Notes under the pieces: model-generated
Database searches by the model: none
Seen by the model: the letters and a program-made list of their open reading frames with translations, nothing else
Told to the model about the DNA's origin: nothing
Assembly: GCF_002001045.1 (NCBI RefSeq)
Contig: NZ_MUNR01000006.1
Span: 227,847 to 291,846 of the forward strand
Source of the DNA: Rhodanobacter sp. C01
GTDB lineage: Bacteria; Pseudomonadota; Gammaproteobacteria; Xanthomonadales; Rhodanobacteraceae
Direction of reading: 5' to 3'
Length of the DNA stretch: 64,000 nt
Made by a program: the position numbers and the translations under genes
Shown here: one piece after another, positions 18,402 to 27,054 of the stretch
Numbering within the stretch: the first letter of the stretch is position 1
Layout of the letters: every line of letters starts with the position of its first letter

Positions 18402-18872
18402 ATGGCTGAAGAACCCCTGCTTGACGATTTCGACCGTGCGATCCTGCGCCGCGTGCAACATGATGCCCGCGTGACGGGCGAGGACATCGGCGCGGATATC
18501 GGCTTGTCCGCGGCGGCGGTGCAGCGGCGGCTGAAACGCCTGCGCGAGTTGGGTGTGATCGCGGCCGAAGTCTCGGTGGTTGATCCGGCGACGGTAGGAC
18601 AGGCGATGAGCTTCATCGTCGGCGTCGAGATGGAGCGCGAGCGTGCGGACGTGCTCGACGCTTTCCGCCGTGCCGCCAAGGCCGATCCGAACGTGCAGCA
18701 GTGCTACTACGTCACCGGCGAGGCGGACTTCGTACTGGTCGTGGTGGCACGCGACATGGCCGGATTCGAGGCCTTCACGCGGCGCCTGCTGCTCGACAAC
18801 GAGAACATCCGGCGCTTCACCACGAACGTGGTGATGGCCCGCGACAAGGTGGGCCTTGTCGTGCCGGTGTAG
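18402..18872 (+). CDS. Lrp/AsnC-family transcriptional regulator
   Basis: 156 aa. N-terminal helix-turn-helix (LLDDFDRAILRRVQHD, then GLSAAAVQRRLKRLRELGVI) and C-terminal RAM effector domain (CYYVTGEADFVLVVVARDM). Start at ATG 18402. Its stop codon abuts the stop of the convergent kynureninase gene with no spacer. In Pseudomonas an Lrp-type protein (KynR) controls kynurenine genes; the position beside kynU and ACMSD suggests the same, but no operator was identified. Confidence 0.88.
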   Translation: MAEEPLLDDFDRAILRRVQHDARVTGEDIGADIGLSAAAVQRRLKRLRELGVIAAEVSVVDPATVGQAMSFIVGVEMERERADVLDAFRRAAKADPNVQQCYYVTGEADFVLVVVARDMAGFEAFTRRLLLDNENIRRFTTNVVMARDKVGLVVPV

Positions 18873-20150
18873 TCAGCCGCTGCGACTCCAGGTGCGAGCT
18901 GCTTCTGTGAACGCCAGGCAATCCGTAAACCGGTTGTAAAGGGGCGTGGGCGAAATACGGATGACATCAGGTTCGCGCCAGTCGCCGATGATGCCGTGGT
19001 CCATCAGATATTCGAACAGGGCGCGCCCGCGTTCGCGGCCGCCGGTCACGCGAATCGAGAGTTGCGAGCCGCGGCGTTGCGGATCATTCGGAGTTACGAC
19101 TTCCAGTACACCGGCCAGCTGGGTCTGCACCAGCCATTCCAGATAGCCGGTGAGTTGCAGCGACTTCTCGCGTAGCGCGCGCATGCCCGCACGGCGAAAG
19201 ATCTGCAGCGACACGCGCAGCGGTGCCAGTGCGAGGATCGGCGGGTTGGAAAGTTGCCAGCCATCGGCCCCTGTGGTTGGCACGAACTCGGGACCCATCT
19301 GGAAGCGCGTGCTCTTGTCGTGACCCCACCAGCCAGCGAAACGTGGCAGATGGGCACTGGCATGGCGCTCGTGCACGAACGCGCCACCCACCGCGCCGGG
19401 ACCGCTGTTGAGGTATTTGTAGCTGCACCAGATCGCGAAGTCGGCGCCGCTGTCGTGCAGTTGCAGCGGCAGGTTGCCGACGGCGTGGGCGAGATCGAAG
19501 CCGACCTTGCAGCCGTGCTGATGCGCCAGCGTGGTGATGGCCTTCAGATCGAAGGCCTGGCCGGTGCGGTACTGGACGCCGGGCAGCATCACCAGTGCGA
19601 TGCGATCACCGTGTTCGGCCAGCGCGCGTTCGATCGCGGTCGGCGAGGTGGTACCGTTCGGCTCGTCGCTTTGCAGTTCGATCAGTGAAAGTGCGGGGCT
19701 GAAGCCGTGGTAGCGGATCTGCGACTCCACCGCGTAGCGGTCGGTGGGAAACGCGCCGGCTTCGATCAGGATCGCGTGGCGCTCCGGCGTCGGCTGGTAG
19801 AAGCTGACCATCATCAGGTGCAGGTTGACCCCAAGCGTATTCATCGCAACCACTTCGGATGGCTGCGCACCGACCACGGCGGCGAGATCGTCGCGCACGA
19901 ACTCGTGGTAGTCCATCCACGGCAGGCGCCCCTTGAAGTGGCCTTCCACGCCCAGCTCGCCCCAGTAGTCGAGTTCCGCGTTGACCGCCTCGCGCACCGC
20001 GCGCGGCTGCAGGCCCAGCGAGTTGCCGCAGAAATAGACACTGTCGTGACCTTCATGCGGCGGGATCAGGAATTCGTCGCGGAATGCGCGCAACGGGTCG
20101 GCGGCATCCTGGGTGCTGGCCCAGTCGGCGGTGGCCTGGTAATCGGGCAT
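18873..20150 (-). CDS. kynU: Kynureninase
   Basis: PLP enzyme cleaving kynurenine or 3-hydroxykynurenine to (3-hydroxy)anthranilate and alanine. 425 aa. The PLP lysine is Lys245 in WCSYKYLNSGPG; Asp219 in GFDLAHAVG contacts the pyridine nitrogen; YFCGNSLGLQPR is the N-terminal family motif. ATG 20150 follows an AGGAAA site; the longer frame upstream only translates the REPIN. It is leftward, downstream of ACMSD and a small secreted protein, with a REPIN between. Dioxygenase and monooxygenase genes of the pathway are not in the window. Confidence 0.95.
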   Translation of the reverse strand: MPDYQATADWASTQDAADPLRAFRDEFLIPPHEGHDSVYFCGNSLGLQPRAVREAVNAELDYWGELGVEGHFKGRLPWMDYHEFVRDDLAAVVGAQPSEVVAMNTLGVNLHLMMVSFYQPTPERHAILIEAGAFPTDRYAVESQIRYHGFSPALSLIELQSDEPNGTTSPTAIERALAEHGDRIALVMLPGVQYRTGQAFDLKAITTLAHQHGCKVGFDLAHAVGNLPLQLHDSGADFAIWCSYKYLNSGPGAVGGAFVHERHASAHLPRFAGWWGHDKSTRFQMGPEFVPTTGADGWQLSNPPILALAPLRVSLQIFRRAGMRALREKSLQLTGYLEWLVQTQLAGVLEVVTPNDPQRRGSQLSIRVTGGRERGRALFEYLMDHGIIGDWREPDVIRISPTPLYNRFTDCLAFTEAARTWSRSG

Positions 20151-20171
20151 GGTGGTTTCCTGCATGTTTTG

Positions 20172-20250
20172 TGTAGGAGCGGCTTCAGCCGCGACGCTTT
20201 TTGCTTTCGCGGGTCGATGGAAAAGCATCGCGGCTGAAGCCGCTCCTACA
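20172..20250. repeat. REPIN-like inverted REP pair upstream of kynU
   Basis: Two 26-nt arms (20172-20197, 20225-20250) are inverted copies with one mismatch, each beginning TGTAGGAGCGGCTTCAGCC and containing its own short palindrome. It is the same GTAGGAGCG family as at 6814-6888 with a different stem. It sits in the leader between the secreted-protein gene and kynU and could stabilise or attenuate the transcript. Confidence 0.88.
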
Positions 20251-20266
20251 GGGAGCCAGGGAAAAT

Positions 20267-20791
20267 CTATTTCAGGTGTGCCGCGATCGCGTTGCAGCCT
20301 TTGTCGAACTCGGCTTCCCAGCCGGCGCCCGCCAGACTGTGTGCGGGACGCACGCAGCGCAGCTGGATGGCGTGGCCGTTCTTGAACCAGTAGTGCTCGA
20401 CGTAGCTGAACTGGGTGCCGCTTTCCTGCGCGGTGTAGAGGTTGCTGTTCGGCTGCGGCGGCACGGCGGAAATCTTGTAGCCGGGAAGTGCCATCGCTTT
20501 CGCGGTGGCATCGCTTCTGAACTGGTTGAAGCTGCTGATGTCACCAGCCTGGGCCACGGTCACCGTGATGCGGGCGAGACTGGTCTTGCCAGTGGGGGAT
20601 GGATCAGGCACCTGGAACACGCGCGTTTCCGGATCGCCCTGGGTTTCCATGATGTCCAGCCAGCTGTCCGGCGTGCTGAAGCTCACGCTGCCGTCAGCCA
20701 TGCTGACATCGGTGGCATGGACACGACCGGCCAGCAGCAAGGTGGTGGCCATGACCATGGCGAGAGTGGTGCCGCTGCGCAGAAAACTCAT
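20267..20791 (-). CDS. Hypothetical secreted protein
   Basis: 174 aa with a signal peptide (about 1-26, hydrophobic TLAMVMATTLLLAG, cleavage after VHA). The mature part has SVSFSTPDSWLDIMETQGDPE and a C-terminal CVRP...KGC cysteine pair, suggesting a small periplasmic domain with one disulfide. No family recognised. ATG 20791 overlaps the ACMSD stop (ATGA), so it is translated with that enzyme; a role with kynurenine catabolism is only suggested by position. Confidence 0.75.
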   Translation of the reverse strand: MSFLRSGTTLAMVMATTLLLAGRVHATDVSMADGSVSFSTPDSWLDIMETQGDPETRVFQVPDPSPTGKTSLARITVTVAQAGDISSFNQFRSDATAKAMALPGYKISAVPPQPNSNLYTAQESGTQFSYVEHYWFKNGHAIQLRCVRPAHSLAGAGWEAEFDKGCNAIAAHLK

Positions 20792-21822
20792 GCTGACTCC
20801 GTGGCGATATTGTCGGGGGCGAAGCGATGCCGGGGCAGACCCAGCCATTCCAGTGCAGTGCCATGAAACAGTCGGGCTCGTGCGACGTCATCAAGGCCCA
20901 GCGCCTCGATGCCGCTGCCGGGCTCCTGTTCGCCCAGCGGGAAAGGATAGTCGGTGCCGAGCATCACCTGCTCGACGCCCGTCACATCCAGCAGATAGCG
21001 CAATGCCAGATCATCGTGCACGCAGGAGTCGAAATAGAAACGCTTGAGGTATTCGCGCGGGTTGCGCGGGTTGTCGGTGGCGACCAGGTCCGGGCGCATC
21101 TTGAAGCCATGCTCGATACGGCCGATCGTCGAGGGGAAGCTGCCGCCGCCATGGGCCAGCATCACACGCAGTTTTGGCAGCCGTTCCAGCACGCCGCCGA
21201 AGGCGAGGCAGCAGGCCGCGCGAGCCTGCTCAGCCGGCATGCCGACCAGCCACGGCATCCAGTACTTGGGCATGCTCGCCGCGCCCATCATGTCCCACGG
21301 GTGCACCAGCACCGCGGCGCCGAGATCGGCGGCCGCCTCGAAGAACGGGAACAGTTCCGGCGCATCGAGGTTCCAGTCGCCGCAATGCGAGCCGACCTGC
21401 ACGCCTTGCAGGCCGAGCTCGTCGATGCAGCGTTCCAGTTCGCGGATCGCCAGATCCGGCGCCTGCAACGGCACCGTGCCGATGCCGGCATAGTGCCGTG
21501 GATAGTCGCGGCAGATGCCGGCCATGTGGTTGTTCAGATGGCGGTGCAGCTCCAGCGCCTGGTGGCCTGGCGCCCAGTACGAGAACAGCACTGGTACGGT
21601 GGAGATCACCTGCACGTCGACACCGAAGCGGGCGTAGTCGTCGATGCGGGTTTGCGCATCGAACGCCGAATCCCACACCTCGCGGAAGAACCGGCTGTCC
21701 TTGTAGATACGATGGCGCCCATCGGTATGCGTCATCACCGGAAAGCGGTCGTCGCCGTACTTGGCCGCCAGATTCGGCCAGTCGCGGGGCAGGATGTGCG
21801 CGTGGGTATCGATCTTGAGCAT
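20788..21822 (-). CDS. 2-amino-3-carboxymuconate-6-semialdehyde decarboxylase
   Basis: 344-aa zinc amidohydrolase-superfamily decarboxylase (ACMSD), acting after 3-hydroxyanthranilate dioxygenase in the 2-nitrobenzoate/kynurenine route. Metal ligands: His7 and His9 in DTHAHIL, a HPWDMMG segment in mid-protein and GTDYPFPLG near the C terminus carrying the catalytic Asp. DSRFFREVWD near residue 45 matches the substrate-arginine region. It heads a leftward set with the secreted protein and kynU. The pairing with kynureninase supports ACMSD over other amidohydrolases. Confidence 0.92.
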   Translation of the reverse strand: MLKIDTHAHILPRDWPNLAAKYGDDRFPVMTHTDGRHRIYKDSRFFREVWDSAFDAQTRIDDYARFGVDVQVISTVPVLFSYWAPGHQALELHRHLNNHMAGICRDYPRHYAGIGTVPLQAPDLAIRELERCIDELGLQGVQVGSHCGDWNLDAPELFPFFEAAADLGAAVLVHPWDMMGAASMPKYWMPWLVGMPAEQARAACCLAFGGVLERLPKLRVMLAHGGGSFPSTIGRIEHGFKMRPDLVATDNPRNPREYLKRFYFDSCVHDDLALRYLLDVTGVEQVMLGTDYPFPLGEQEPGSGIEALGLDDVARARLFHGTALEWLGLPRHRFAPDNIATESA

Positions 21823-21891
21823 TCACGCAGTGTAAAACCTCTGCGGGCCGGCGTCGCGCTGCAGTCGCACGATGGCAGCCGGGTTCGCGAC

Positions 21892-23994
21892 TCAGGGCTG
21901 GGCGTGGCTGCGCTGGGGTTCGGTGCAGGATTCCTGCTGTGCACGATTGACCACATGCGCCAGCGTGTTGACGTTGTCGACCAGGCGGTCACTGAGCCGC
22001 ATCAACGATTCGGCTGCAGCACGATCATCGGCACCCTGCAGCAGGGCTACCAGCGTGCGTTGCCGCGTACGCAGGTCCGGTAGCGTGTCCATGCCGCGCT
22101 GTTCACGCAACGCCGTGGCGATGGCCTGCACGGTCTCGGCGGACTGCTCCACGAAGTGCCTGATCTCGGCCTGTGCGGGCAGTCTGGCGAGGTCGTCGAC
22201 CATCGCTTCCAGCGTCATCGCGGTGCGCGCCAGCCGATTGCCATTGGCGAACAGGGTGCGGGCCAGCGCGAGCAGTTCCGGTGGCGTGGCCGGTTCACTG
22301 CGCATGCGGTCGAGCGAAGCCTGCGCATTGGTGCGGGCGGTACGGGCCGCGCTGCGTGTCTCGTGGTGGGCGTTGTGCTGGTCTGGTTGCGCCAGTGCGC
22401 GCAGATAGCTGGCGTAAGCATCCAGCATCACGGCCAGCGCAGCACGTGCCCGGCCGCGCTCCCAGGTTGGCCACGCCACGTATGCGAGCAAGGCCATGCC
22501 GCAGCCGAGGGCGGTGTTGATCACCCGATCTACCACGGCGGCGCTGGAACCCACACCCTCGTAGGAAAGCAGGATCACCACGGTGCCGGTCAGCGCGGCC
22601 ACCGCGATGCCGTAATGCGCCGTAGCCAGGTAGCGGAACGCCATGCACAGCACGGCCATGAGTGCGAGATGCGCCCATGGTTCGTTCGGCGAGAAGTGCA
22701 ATAGGGCCGTGGTGAGCACCAGCCCAAGCACGGTGCCCAGCACGCGCAGCAGGCCGAAATTGAAGGTGGCGGCAAAGTCGGGTCGCAGCACGATCGCTGC
22801 CGTCATCGGCAACCAGTAACCATGCGGCAGCTGCAATAGTCGCGAAATCCACAATGCAATGCTGAGGCAGACGGCCATGCGCAAGGCATGCCGGAACGCT
22901 ACCGAACGCGGCGTGAGGCTGGCGCGCAGCGTGGCCCATGTGGAACTGCTGCGCAGTGCCTTGGGCAGCCGGGTTTCCGCCGCGCTGGCGCGCAATTCGC
23001 CACGGCTGCCGGCCCAGTCGGCATTGCGCACCGCTGCAGCCAGCTGGCCGGAGAGCGCATGGATGTGCGTGGTCAGGCTGCTGCTCCTGCGGCCGTCGAG
23101 CAACGCGCTTTCGCTGGTCTGCAGGGTCCGCAATGCGCGTGCGGCCTGTTCGGGCGATTCACCTTGCTCCAGCGCATCGGCGATTGCTGCCAGCACGCGG
23201 GCAGCATCGTCACGGAACATCACGTCGATGGACGGGTTGGCATGCAGTTCGGCCATCGCGGTGAGTTCCAGCCGGATGCGCTCGGCCAGTTCCAGCAGCA
23301 CGCCGAATGCTTCCATCGCGCGGCCATGGGCCCGGTGCCGCCCGAGCAAGGTCTGTTGCAGGGTGGTCATCGCCTCGCTCAACGCAGGTACCTCGGCATC
23401 GTTGTGCGCCTGCTGCCTGGCCAGCGCGGCCAGGCCCGCATAGACGCTGGCCAGTGCGTTCCGCTCCGGCAGATAACGCTGCCATGGCCATGCCGCCAGC
23501 GAGAACAGGGTAAGCAGCAGGCCACCGCTGAAGATCAGCGCCGCGCCGCTCAATGCGCCGGCCGGCGACGTCGGAGTCGAGGCGGTGATCACCAGCAGGA
23601 TCATGCTGGTCATGCCGACCCGTGCGGTATCGGTGCCGAACACCACCAGCAGGCCGCCGAAGAAACCGCAGGCGGCAGTGGCCAGCAGGATCGGCAGCAG
23701 CTGGCCGCCGATCAGGAAGCCGCAGAGCGAAGCCACGCCTGCAGCCAGCGAGGCCAGCAGCAGTTGGCGCATGCGCTGGCGATAGGGTCCCGGCTGATCG
23801 GAGAACATCGTATCCAGCGCGCCGGCGCCGATGGCCAGCCCGGCTTCCGTGTGCCCCGTTGCCAACCCGATACCCAGCGGCAGGATCACCGCGGCGGTGT
23901 TGCGCAATACCACCTGCCACGGCACGTCCGGCCGCTTGATCTGGGTCAGGCTTTCAATGGCATGGGCGCTTAGCGAATAACCGCTGGAGGGCAT
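21892..23994 (-). CDS. FUSC-family inner-membrane protein (YccS/AaeB-like)
   Basis: 700 aa in the duplicated FUSC layout: a first membrane block (about 30-190, ILPLGIGLATGHTEAGLAIG and following helices), a long soluble helical part (about 200-360), a second membrane block (about 370-520, HGYWLPMTAAIVLRPDFAATF) and a C-terminal soluble helical tail. The WLPMTAAIVLRPD segment is the FUSC signature. Members are proposed aromatic-acid or hydroxylated-compound exporters, usually with membrane-fusion partners; none is adjacent here, so substrate and partners are unknown. It lies 69 bp from the ACMSD start, same strand. Confidence 0.85.
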   Translation of the reverse strand: MPSSGYSLSAHAIESLTQIKRPDVPWQVVLRNTAAVILPLGIGLATGHTEAGLAIGAGALDTMFSDQPGPYRQRMRQLLLASLAAGVASLCGFLIGGQLLPILLATAACGFFGGLLVVFGTDTARVGMTSMILLVITASTPTSPAGALSGAALIFSGGLLLTLFSLAAWPWQRYLPERNALASVYAGLAALARQQAHNDAEVPALSEAMTTLQQTLLGRHRAHGRAMEAFGVLLELAERIRLELTAMAELHANPSIDVMFRDDAARVLAAIADALEQGESPEQAARALRTLQTSESALLDGRRSSSLTTHIHALSGQLAAAVRNADWAGSRGELRASAAETRLPKALRSSSTWATLRASLTPRSVAFRHALRMAVCLSIALWISRLLQLPHGYWLPMTAAIVLRPDFAATFNFGLLRVLGTVLGLVLTTALLHFSPNEPWAHLALMAVLCMAFRYLATAHYGIAVAALTGTVVILLSYEGVGSSAAVVDRVINTALGCGMALLAYVAWPTWERGRARAALAVMLDAYASYLRALAQPDQHNAHHETRSAARTARTNAQASLDRMRSEPATPPELLALARTLFANGNRLARTAMTLEAMVDDLARLPAQAEIRHFVEQSAETVQAIATALREQRGMDTLPDLRTRQRTLVALLQGADDRAAAESLMRLSDRLVDNVNTLAHVVNRAQQESCTEPQRSHAQP

Positions 23995-24083
23995 GAGGGT
24001 TTCGCTTAAATCACGTCGGAGCGCTGATTTTGCACCATGCGCCTGCCGGGCGTAGAGGTGGTATCGGGTTGCGCTGCCGCTGA

Positions 24084-24446
24084 TCAGGTACCTGGTTCGG
24101 CATCCCTCGGCATGCCGTCATCGTCGTAGGCATCGAGTCGCGTGGTGATGCGGGAATTGTTGCGATAACGCTTGCGCAGCGCCTGCAGGTCGCGAGGCAG
24201 CGAGTTGCAGCGCAACTCGTCCATTCGGTGGTTGATCTCGGCATCGCGTGCGGAACCATCGCCGTTGAACTCACCGGCGAAGTGCATGCAGTTTTCGCTG
24301 CGTTCGATGAACTTCGTCATGGGTGCGGGCCAGTTCGCATCGGCGCTACCCGCGGACAGCGCCGATGCAGGTTGTGCAGCAAGCGCGCCCAGCAGCAGGC
24401 CGGCCGAGGACATTGCGATTCCCCGTCGGCGAATGCCACCCTGCAT
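24084..24446 (-). CDS. Small secreted hypothetical protein
   Basis: About 120 aa from ATG 24446 (109 aa from ATG 24413, which has the better GGGGAA site). Both starts give a signal peptide ending near AQPASA; the longer one has an RRR N-region. The mature part, FIERSENCMHFAGEFNGD then CNSLPRDLQALRKRYRN, carries two cysteines and is acidic/basic mixed. This pattern recurs in unnamed Xanthomonadales periplasmic proteins; no function known. It starts 8 bp after efpL on the same strand, so likely co-transcribed. Confidence 0.65.
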   Translation of the reverse strand: MQGGIRRRGIAMSSAGLLLGALAAQPASALSAGSADANWPAPMTKFIERSENCMHFAGEFNGDGSARDAEINHRMDELRCNSLPRDLQALRKRYRNNSRITTRLDAYDDDGMPRDAEPGT

Positions 24447-24454
24447 CAAACGAC

Positions 24455-25018
24455 TCACGCGCGCCCAGCAAACTCGCCGGTGAGTGTGTTTACCCACACC
24501 TTCTCGTCGTTGCTGATGTACTCGGGCACCTGGATCTCGATACCGGTGTCGAGCTTGGCCGGCTTGGTGCGCTTGGTGGCACTCGAGCCCTTCATTTCCG
24601 GTGCGGTGTCGACCACGGTCAGGATCACGCTGCTGGGCACCTGCAGGCCGACCGGCGCCTCGTCGATCACCTGCACGTAATAACCCTCGATGCCTTCGAC
24701 GATGTAGCCCGCGTTGTCGCCGACCAGCTCGGGCGAGAGCAGGTACTGGGTGTAATCCTCGGCGTCCATGAACACGAAGGCGCCGTCGTCCATGTACGAG
24801 AAGTTCGCCGCGCGGCGCACCAGGTCCATCTCGCGCAACTCATCGTCGGCGCGCAGGCTGAGGTCGAACTTGCGACCGCCGGGGATCGAATACAGGGTGA
24901 AGCGGAATGTGACGTTGCCGCCACGCGCACTCGGCGAGCTGCGCTCGATGTCGCGCACCTGGTAGACGGTGCCGTCGTGTTCGACCACGTTGCCTTTCTT
25001 GACGTCGGAAGCTTTCAT
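24455..25018 (-). CDS. efpL: Elongation factor P-like protein EfpL (YeiP)
   Basis: 187 aa, three-domain EF-P fold: KOW-like N domain ([15 protein letters not shown]), OB domain with [17 protein letters not shown], and C-terminal domain with ATLSTG-equivalent [14 protein letters not shown]. The loop that reaches the peptidyl-transferase centre reads SPSARGGN, matching the EfpL type (SPTARG in E. coli YeiP), with an arginine instead of the modified lysine of canonical EF-P. EfpL relieves ribosome stalling at proline and some other motifs. Canonical efp is not in the window. Confidence 0.92.
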   Translation of the reverse strand: MKASDVKKGNVVEHDGTVYQVRDIERSSPSARGGNVTFRFTLYSIPGGRKFDLSLRADDELREMDLVRRAANFSYMDDGAFVFMDAEDYTQYLLSPELVGDNAGYIVEGIEGYYVQVIDEAPVGLQVPSSVILTVVDTAPEMKGSSATKRTKPAKLDTGIEIQVPEYISNDEKVWVNTLTGEFAGRA

Positions 25019-25057
25019 GCGATGGATTCGTATGGAGTGGAATGGGGTGTTGGAAGA

Positions 25058-25825
25058 TTACTTCGGCTGCAGCCGCACCGCGCCATCGAGTCGGATCGTT
25101 TCGCCGTTGATATAGCGGTTGCCGATGATGAAGGCGACGGTCGAAGCGAACTCGTCCGGCTTGCCAAGGCGCGACGGGAACGGGATCGACGCGGACAGTG
25201 ATTCCTGCACCTGCGGCGGCATGCCATCGACCATCGGGGTCCAGAAGATGCCTGGCGCAATCGTCGCGACGCGAATGCCGAAACGGGCCAGCTCGCGCGC
25301 CATCGGCAGGGTCATGCCGACCACGCCACCCTTCGAGGCGGAGTAGGCAGCCTGGCCGATCTGGCCTTCGTAGGCGGCAACACTTGCGGTGTTTATGATC
25401 ACCCCGCGCTCGCCGTCCTCGCCTGCCTCGTTGCCCTGCATCAACGCCGCGCCGGCCTTGGCGACATTGAAGCTGCCGACCAGGTTCACCATCACGGTGC
25501 TGGCGAAAGTGTTCAACGGCATCGCGCCGTCCTTGCCCAGCACGCGGCCGGCGCCGAGGATGCCGGCGCAGTTCATCACCACGTTGAGGCCGCTCATCGC
25601 CTCGTGTGCGGCAGCCACGTTAGCGACCACACCATCCTCGGAGGTGACGTCGGTGCGGAAGAAGCGGGCGGCATCGCCCAGTGCCTTTGCAGCGGCGTGG
25701 CCCTTCTCTTCGTTGACGTCGAACAGCGCGACCTTGCCGCCGTTCGCGACAAGGTTTTGCGCCACTGCATGGCCGAGTCCGGAGGCGCCGCCGGTGATGA
25801 TCGCCTTGACCTGATTGAGCTGCAT
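25058..25825 (-). CDS. Short-chain dehydrogenase, 3-hydroxyacyl-CoA dehydrogenase type II-like
   Basis: 255-aa classical SDR. Cofactor motif TGGASGLG (residues 11-18), NCAG (85-88), catalytic Ser148, Tyr161 and Lys165 in YSASK. The whole resembles HSD10-type 3-hydroxyacyl-CoA / 2-methyl-3-hydroxybutyryl-CoA dehydrogenases (APGIFWTPM and INGETIRLDGAVRL). ATG 25825 is used; an upstream in-frame extension has no family match. It lies 39 bp before efpL on the same strand and about 1.3 kb from a leucine-degradation operon, so branched-chain or fatty-acid oxidation is plausible. Confidence 0.85.
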   Translation of the reverse strand: MQLNQVKAIITGGASGLGHAVAQNLVANGGKVALFDVNEEKGHAAAKALGDAARFFRTDVTSEDGVVANVAAAHEAMSGLNVVMNCAGILGAGRVLGKDGAMPLNTFASTVMVNLVGSFNVAKAGAALMQGNEAGEDGERGVIINTASVAAYEGQIGQAAYSASKGGVVGMTLPMARELARFGIRVATIAPGIFWTPMVDGMPPQVQESLSASIPFPSRLGKPDEFASTVAFIIGNRYINGETIRLDGAVRLQPK

Positions 25826-26076
25826 GGGAGGTTCTCTGGATACCTGAAACATGAATGGTAACCGAGAGGCAGGGCGACCACGAAGGGCTGAGGGCCAAAC
25901 GTGAAGGCCGTTCACCGGAATCTTCACGCGGCGTTGGGGATTGAGCGGTGATGTTGGGGGCAGGGCAATGATGCCTCGGGCTCCTCCTGCTCAACGAAAG
26001 CATCAGGCGGCTCAGGGAAGCCTTGGAGCTGCATGGTTCCTCAGGTTTTTCACGCCATTACAAACGGAGCATCTTT

Positions 26077-26418
26077 ATGAAAAAGCAATTGGGTACGTGG
26101 TTGATTTGCGGTGCATTGATGATGTCCACCTCGGCTCTGGTGGCTCAACCCCTGGGTCAGGATCATCAGAACCAGAATCATCAGGATCAGAGCCATCGCA
26201 GCATGTCCGAGCGCGGCCATAGTGAAGGCTGGTACAAGAAGGGTGGCCATATGCCGACCGAATACCGCGGTGGCTCCTATGTGGTGAATGACTGGCAGAG
26301 CGAGCATCTGCGTGCACCGCCGCGGGGTTATCACTATGTGCGCAGCGACAACGGTGATTTCATCCTGGTCGCCATCACGACTGGCGTGATTGCCAGCATC
26401 ATCGCCGCGCAGCATTGA
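26077..26418 (+). CDS. RcnB-like periplasmic protein (copy 1)
   Basis: 113 aa. Signal peptide about 1-22, then a Gln/His/Asp-rich linker (QDHQNQNHQDQSHR) and an RcnB-family domain: GWYKKGGHMPTEYRG, YVVNDW, APPRGYHYVRSDNGDFILVAI and a hydrophobic C-terminal end. RcnB affects Ni/Co homeostasis in E. coli, but this widespread family is often only structural in annotation. A second copy follows at 26696. The start is ATG 26077 before KKQLGTWLICG. Confidence 0.82.
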   Translation: MKKQLGTWLICGALMMSTSALVAQPLGQDHQNQNHQDQSHRSMSERGHSEGWYKKGGHMPTEYRGGSYVVNDWQSEHLRAPPRGYHYVRSDNGDFILVAITTGVIASIIAAQH

Positions 26419-26457
26419 CACACGGCCTGTGTCAGTCAGCATGGCGGATCTGAGCAA

Positions 26458-26481
26458 CAGGGTCGCCGAAAGGCGGCCCTG
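26458..26481. repeat. Hairpin with GAAA tetraloop
   Basis: CAGGGTCGCC-GAAA-GGCGGCCCTG, a 10-bp stem with one G-T wobble and a stable tetraloop, 39 bp after copy 1 of the RcnB-like genes. No T-run follows; it may stabilise the 3' end of that mRNA. Confidence 0.55.
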
Positions 26482-26492
26482 CGCTTGAATCC

Positions 26493-26514
26493 ATACGGTT
26501 TGTTCAGACCGTAT
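26493..26514. promoter_or_regulatory. Dyad between the RcnB-like genes, possible operator
   Basis: ATACGGT (26493-26499) and ACCGTAT (26508-26514) form a perfect 7-bp inverted repeat with an 8-bp spacer. Size and spacing suit a dimeric regulator; none is identified. Confidence 0.35.
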
Positions 26515-26637
26515 TGTCACCAGTGGGTTGTAACCTTTTTGGCGTAGCGTTCATCTGTCATTGGGTGGGATGCGGCCATCGTCGATCATCAGTCGTATGA
26601 CTGGCCGAAGCGCTTGGGGGTAAATGTGCGCATGGAA

Positions 26638-26661
26638 CCACCTGCCATGTCTGGCAGGTGG
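26638..26661. repeat. Perfect hairpin in the leader of RcnB-like copy 2
   Basis: CCACCTGCCA-TGTC-TGGCAGGTGG, a perfect 10-bp stem with a 4-nt loop, 34 bp before the start codon at 26696. No T-run follows, so it looks like a leader structure rather than a terminator. Confidence 0.6.
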
Positions 26662-26695
26662 TTGGCAGTATCTTGTCATCAATCAGGAGCGCGAT

Positions 26696-27028
26696 ATGAA
26701 GAAACTGTTGGGTACATTCGTCATCTGTGGAGTCATGGCGATGTTCAGCGCACCGCTGCTGGCGCAGAACTACGGCAACGATCACCATGATCATGGTCAG
26801 GATCAGTATCACGGCATGCACGATCGCGGTCAGCACGAGGGTTGGTACAAGAGGGGTGGCCGTATGCCGGCTGAGTATCGCGGTCGCCAGTATGTAGTGA
26901 GTGATTGGCGCCATGAGCGTCTGCGTCCGCCACCGCGTGGCTATCACTGGGTGCGCAGCGACAATGGAGATTTCCTGCTGGTCGCGATCACCTCCGGCGT
27001 GATTGCGGATCTGCTGCTGCATCATTGA
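26696..27028 (+). CDS. RcnB-like periplasmic protein (copy 2)
   Basis: 110 aa, paralogue of the gene at 26077. Signal peptide about 1-22 (LLAQ), a His/Asp-rich stretch NDHHDHGQDQYHGMHDRG that could bind metal, then the same domain (GWYKRGGRMPAEYRG, YVVSDWRHERL, PPPRGYHWVRSDNGDFLLVAI). ATG 26696 follows AGGAG at 7 nt. More His in the linker than copy 1. Followed by a good terminator at 27055. Confidence 0.83.
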   Translation: MKKLLGTFVICGVMAMFSAPLLAQNYGNDHHDHGQDQYHGMHDRGQHEGWYKRGGRMPAEYRGRQYVVSDWRHERLRPPPRGYHWVRSDNGDFLLVAITSGVIADLLLHH

Positions 27029-27054
27029 GCGACAGATCGGCACAGCCCGGAAGC

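Noticed and set aside
26458..26481. Intrinsic terminator after RcnB-like copy 1
   Set aside because: Strong stem but no T-run on either strand; recorded as a hairpin only.
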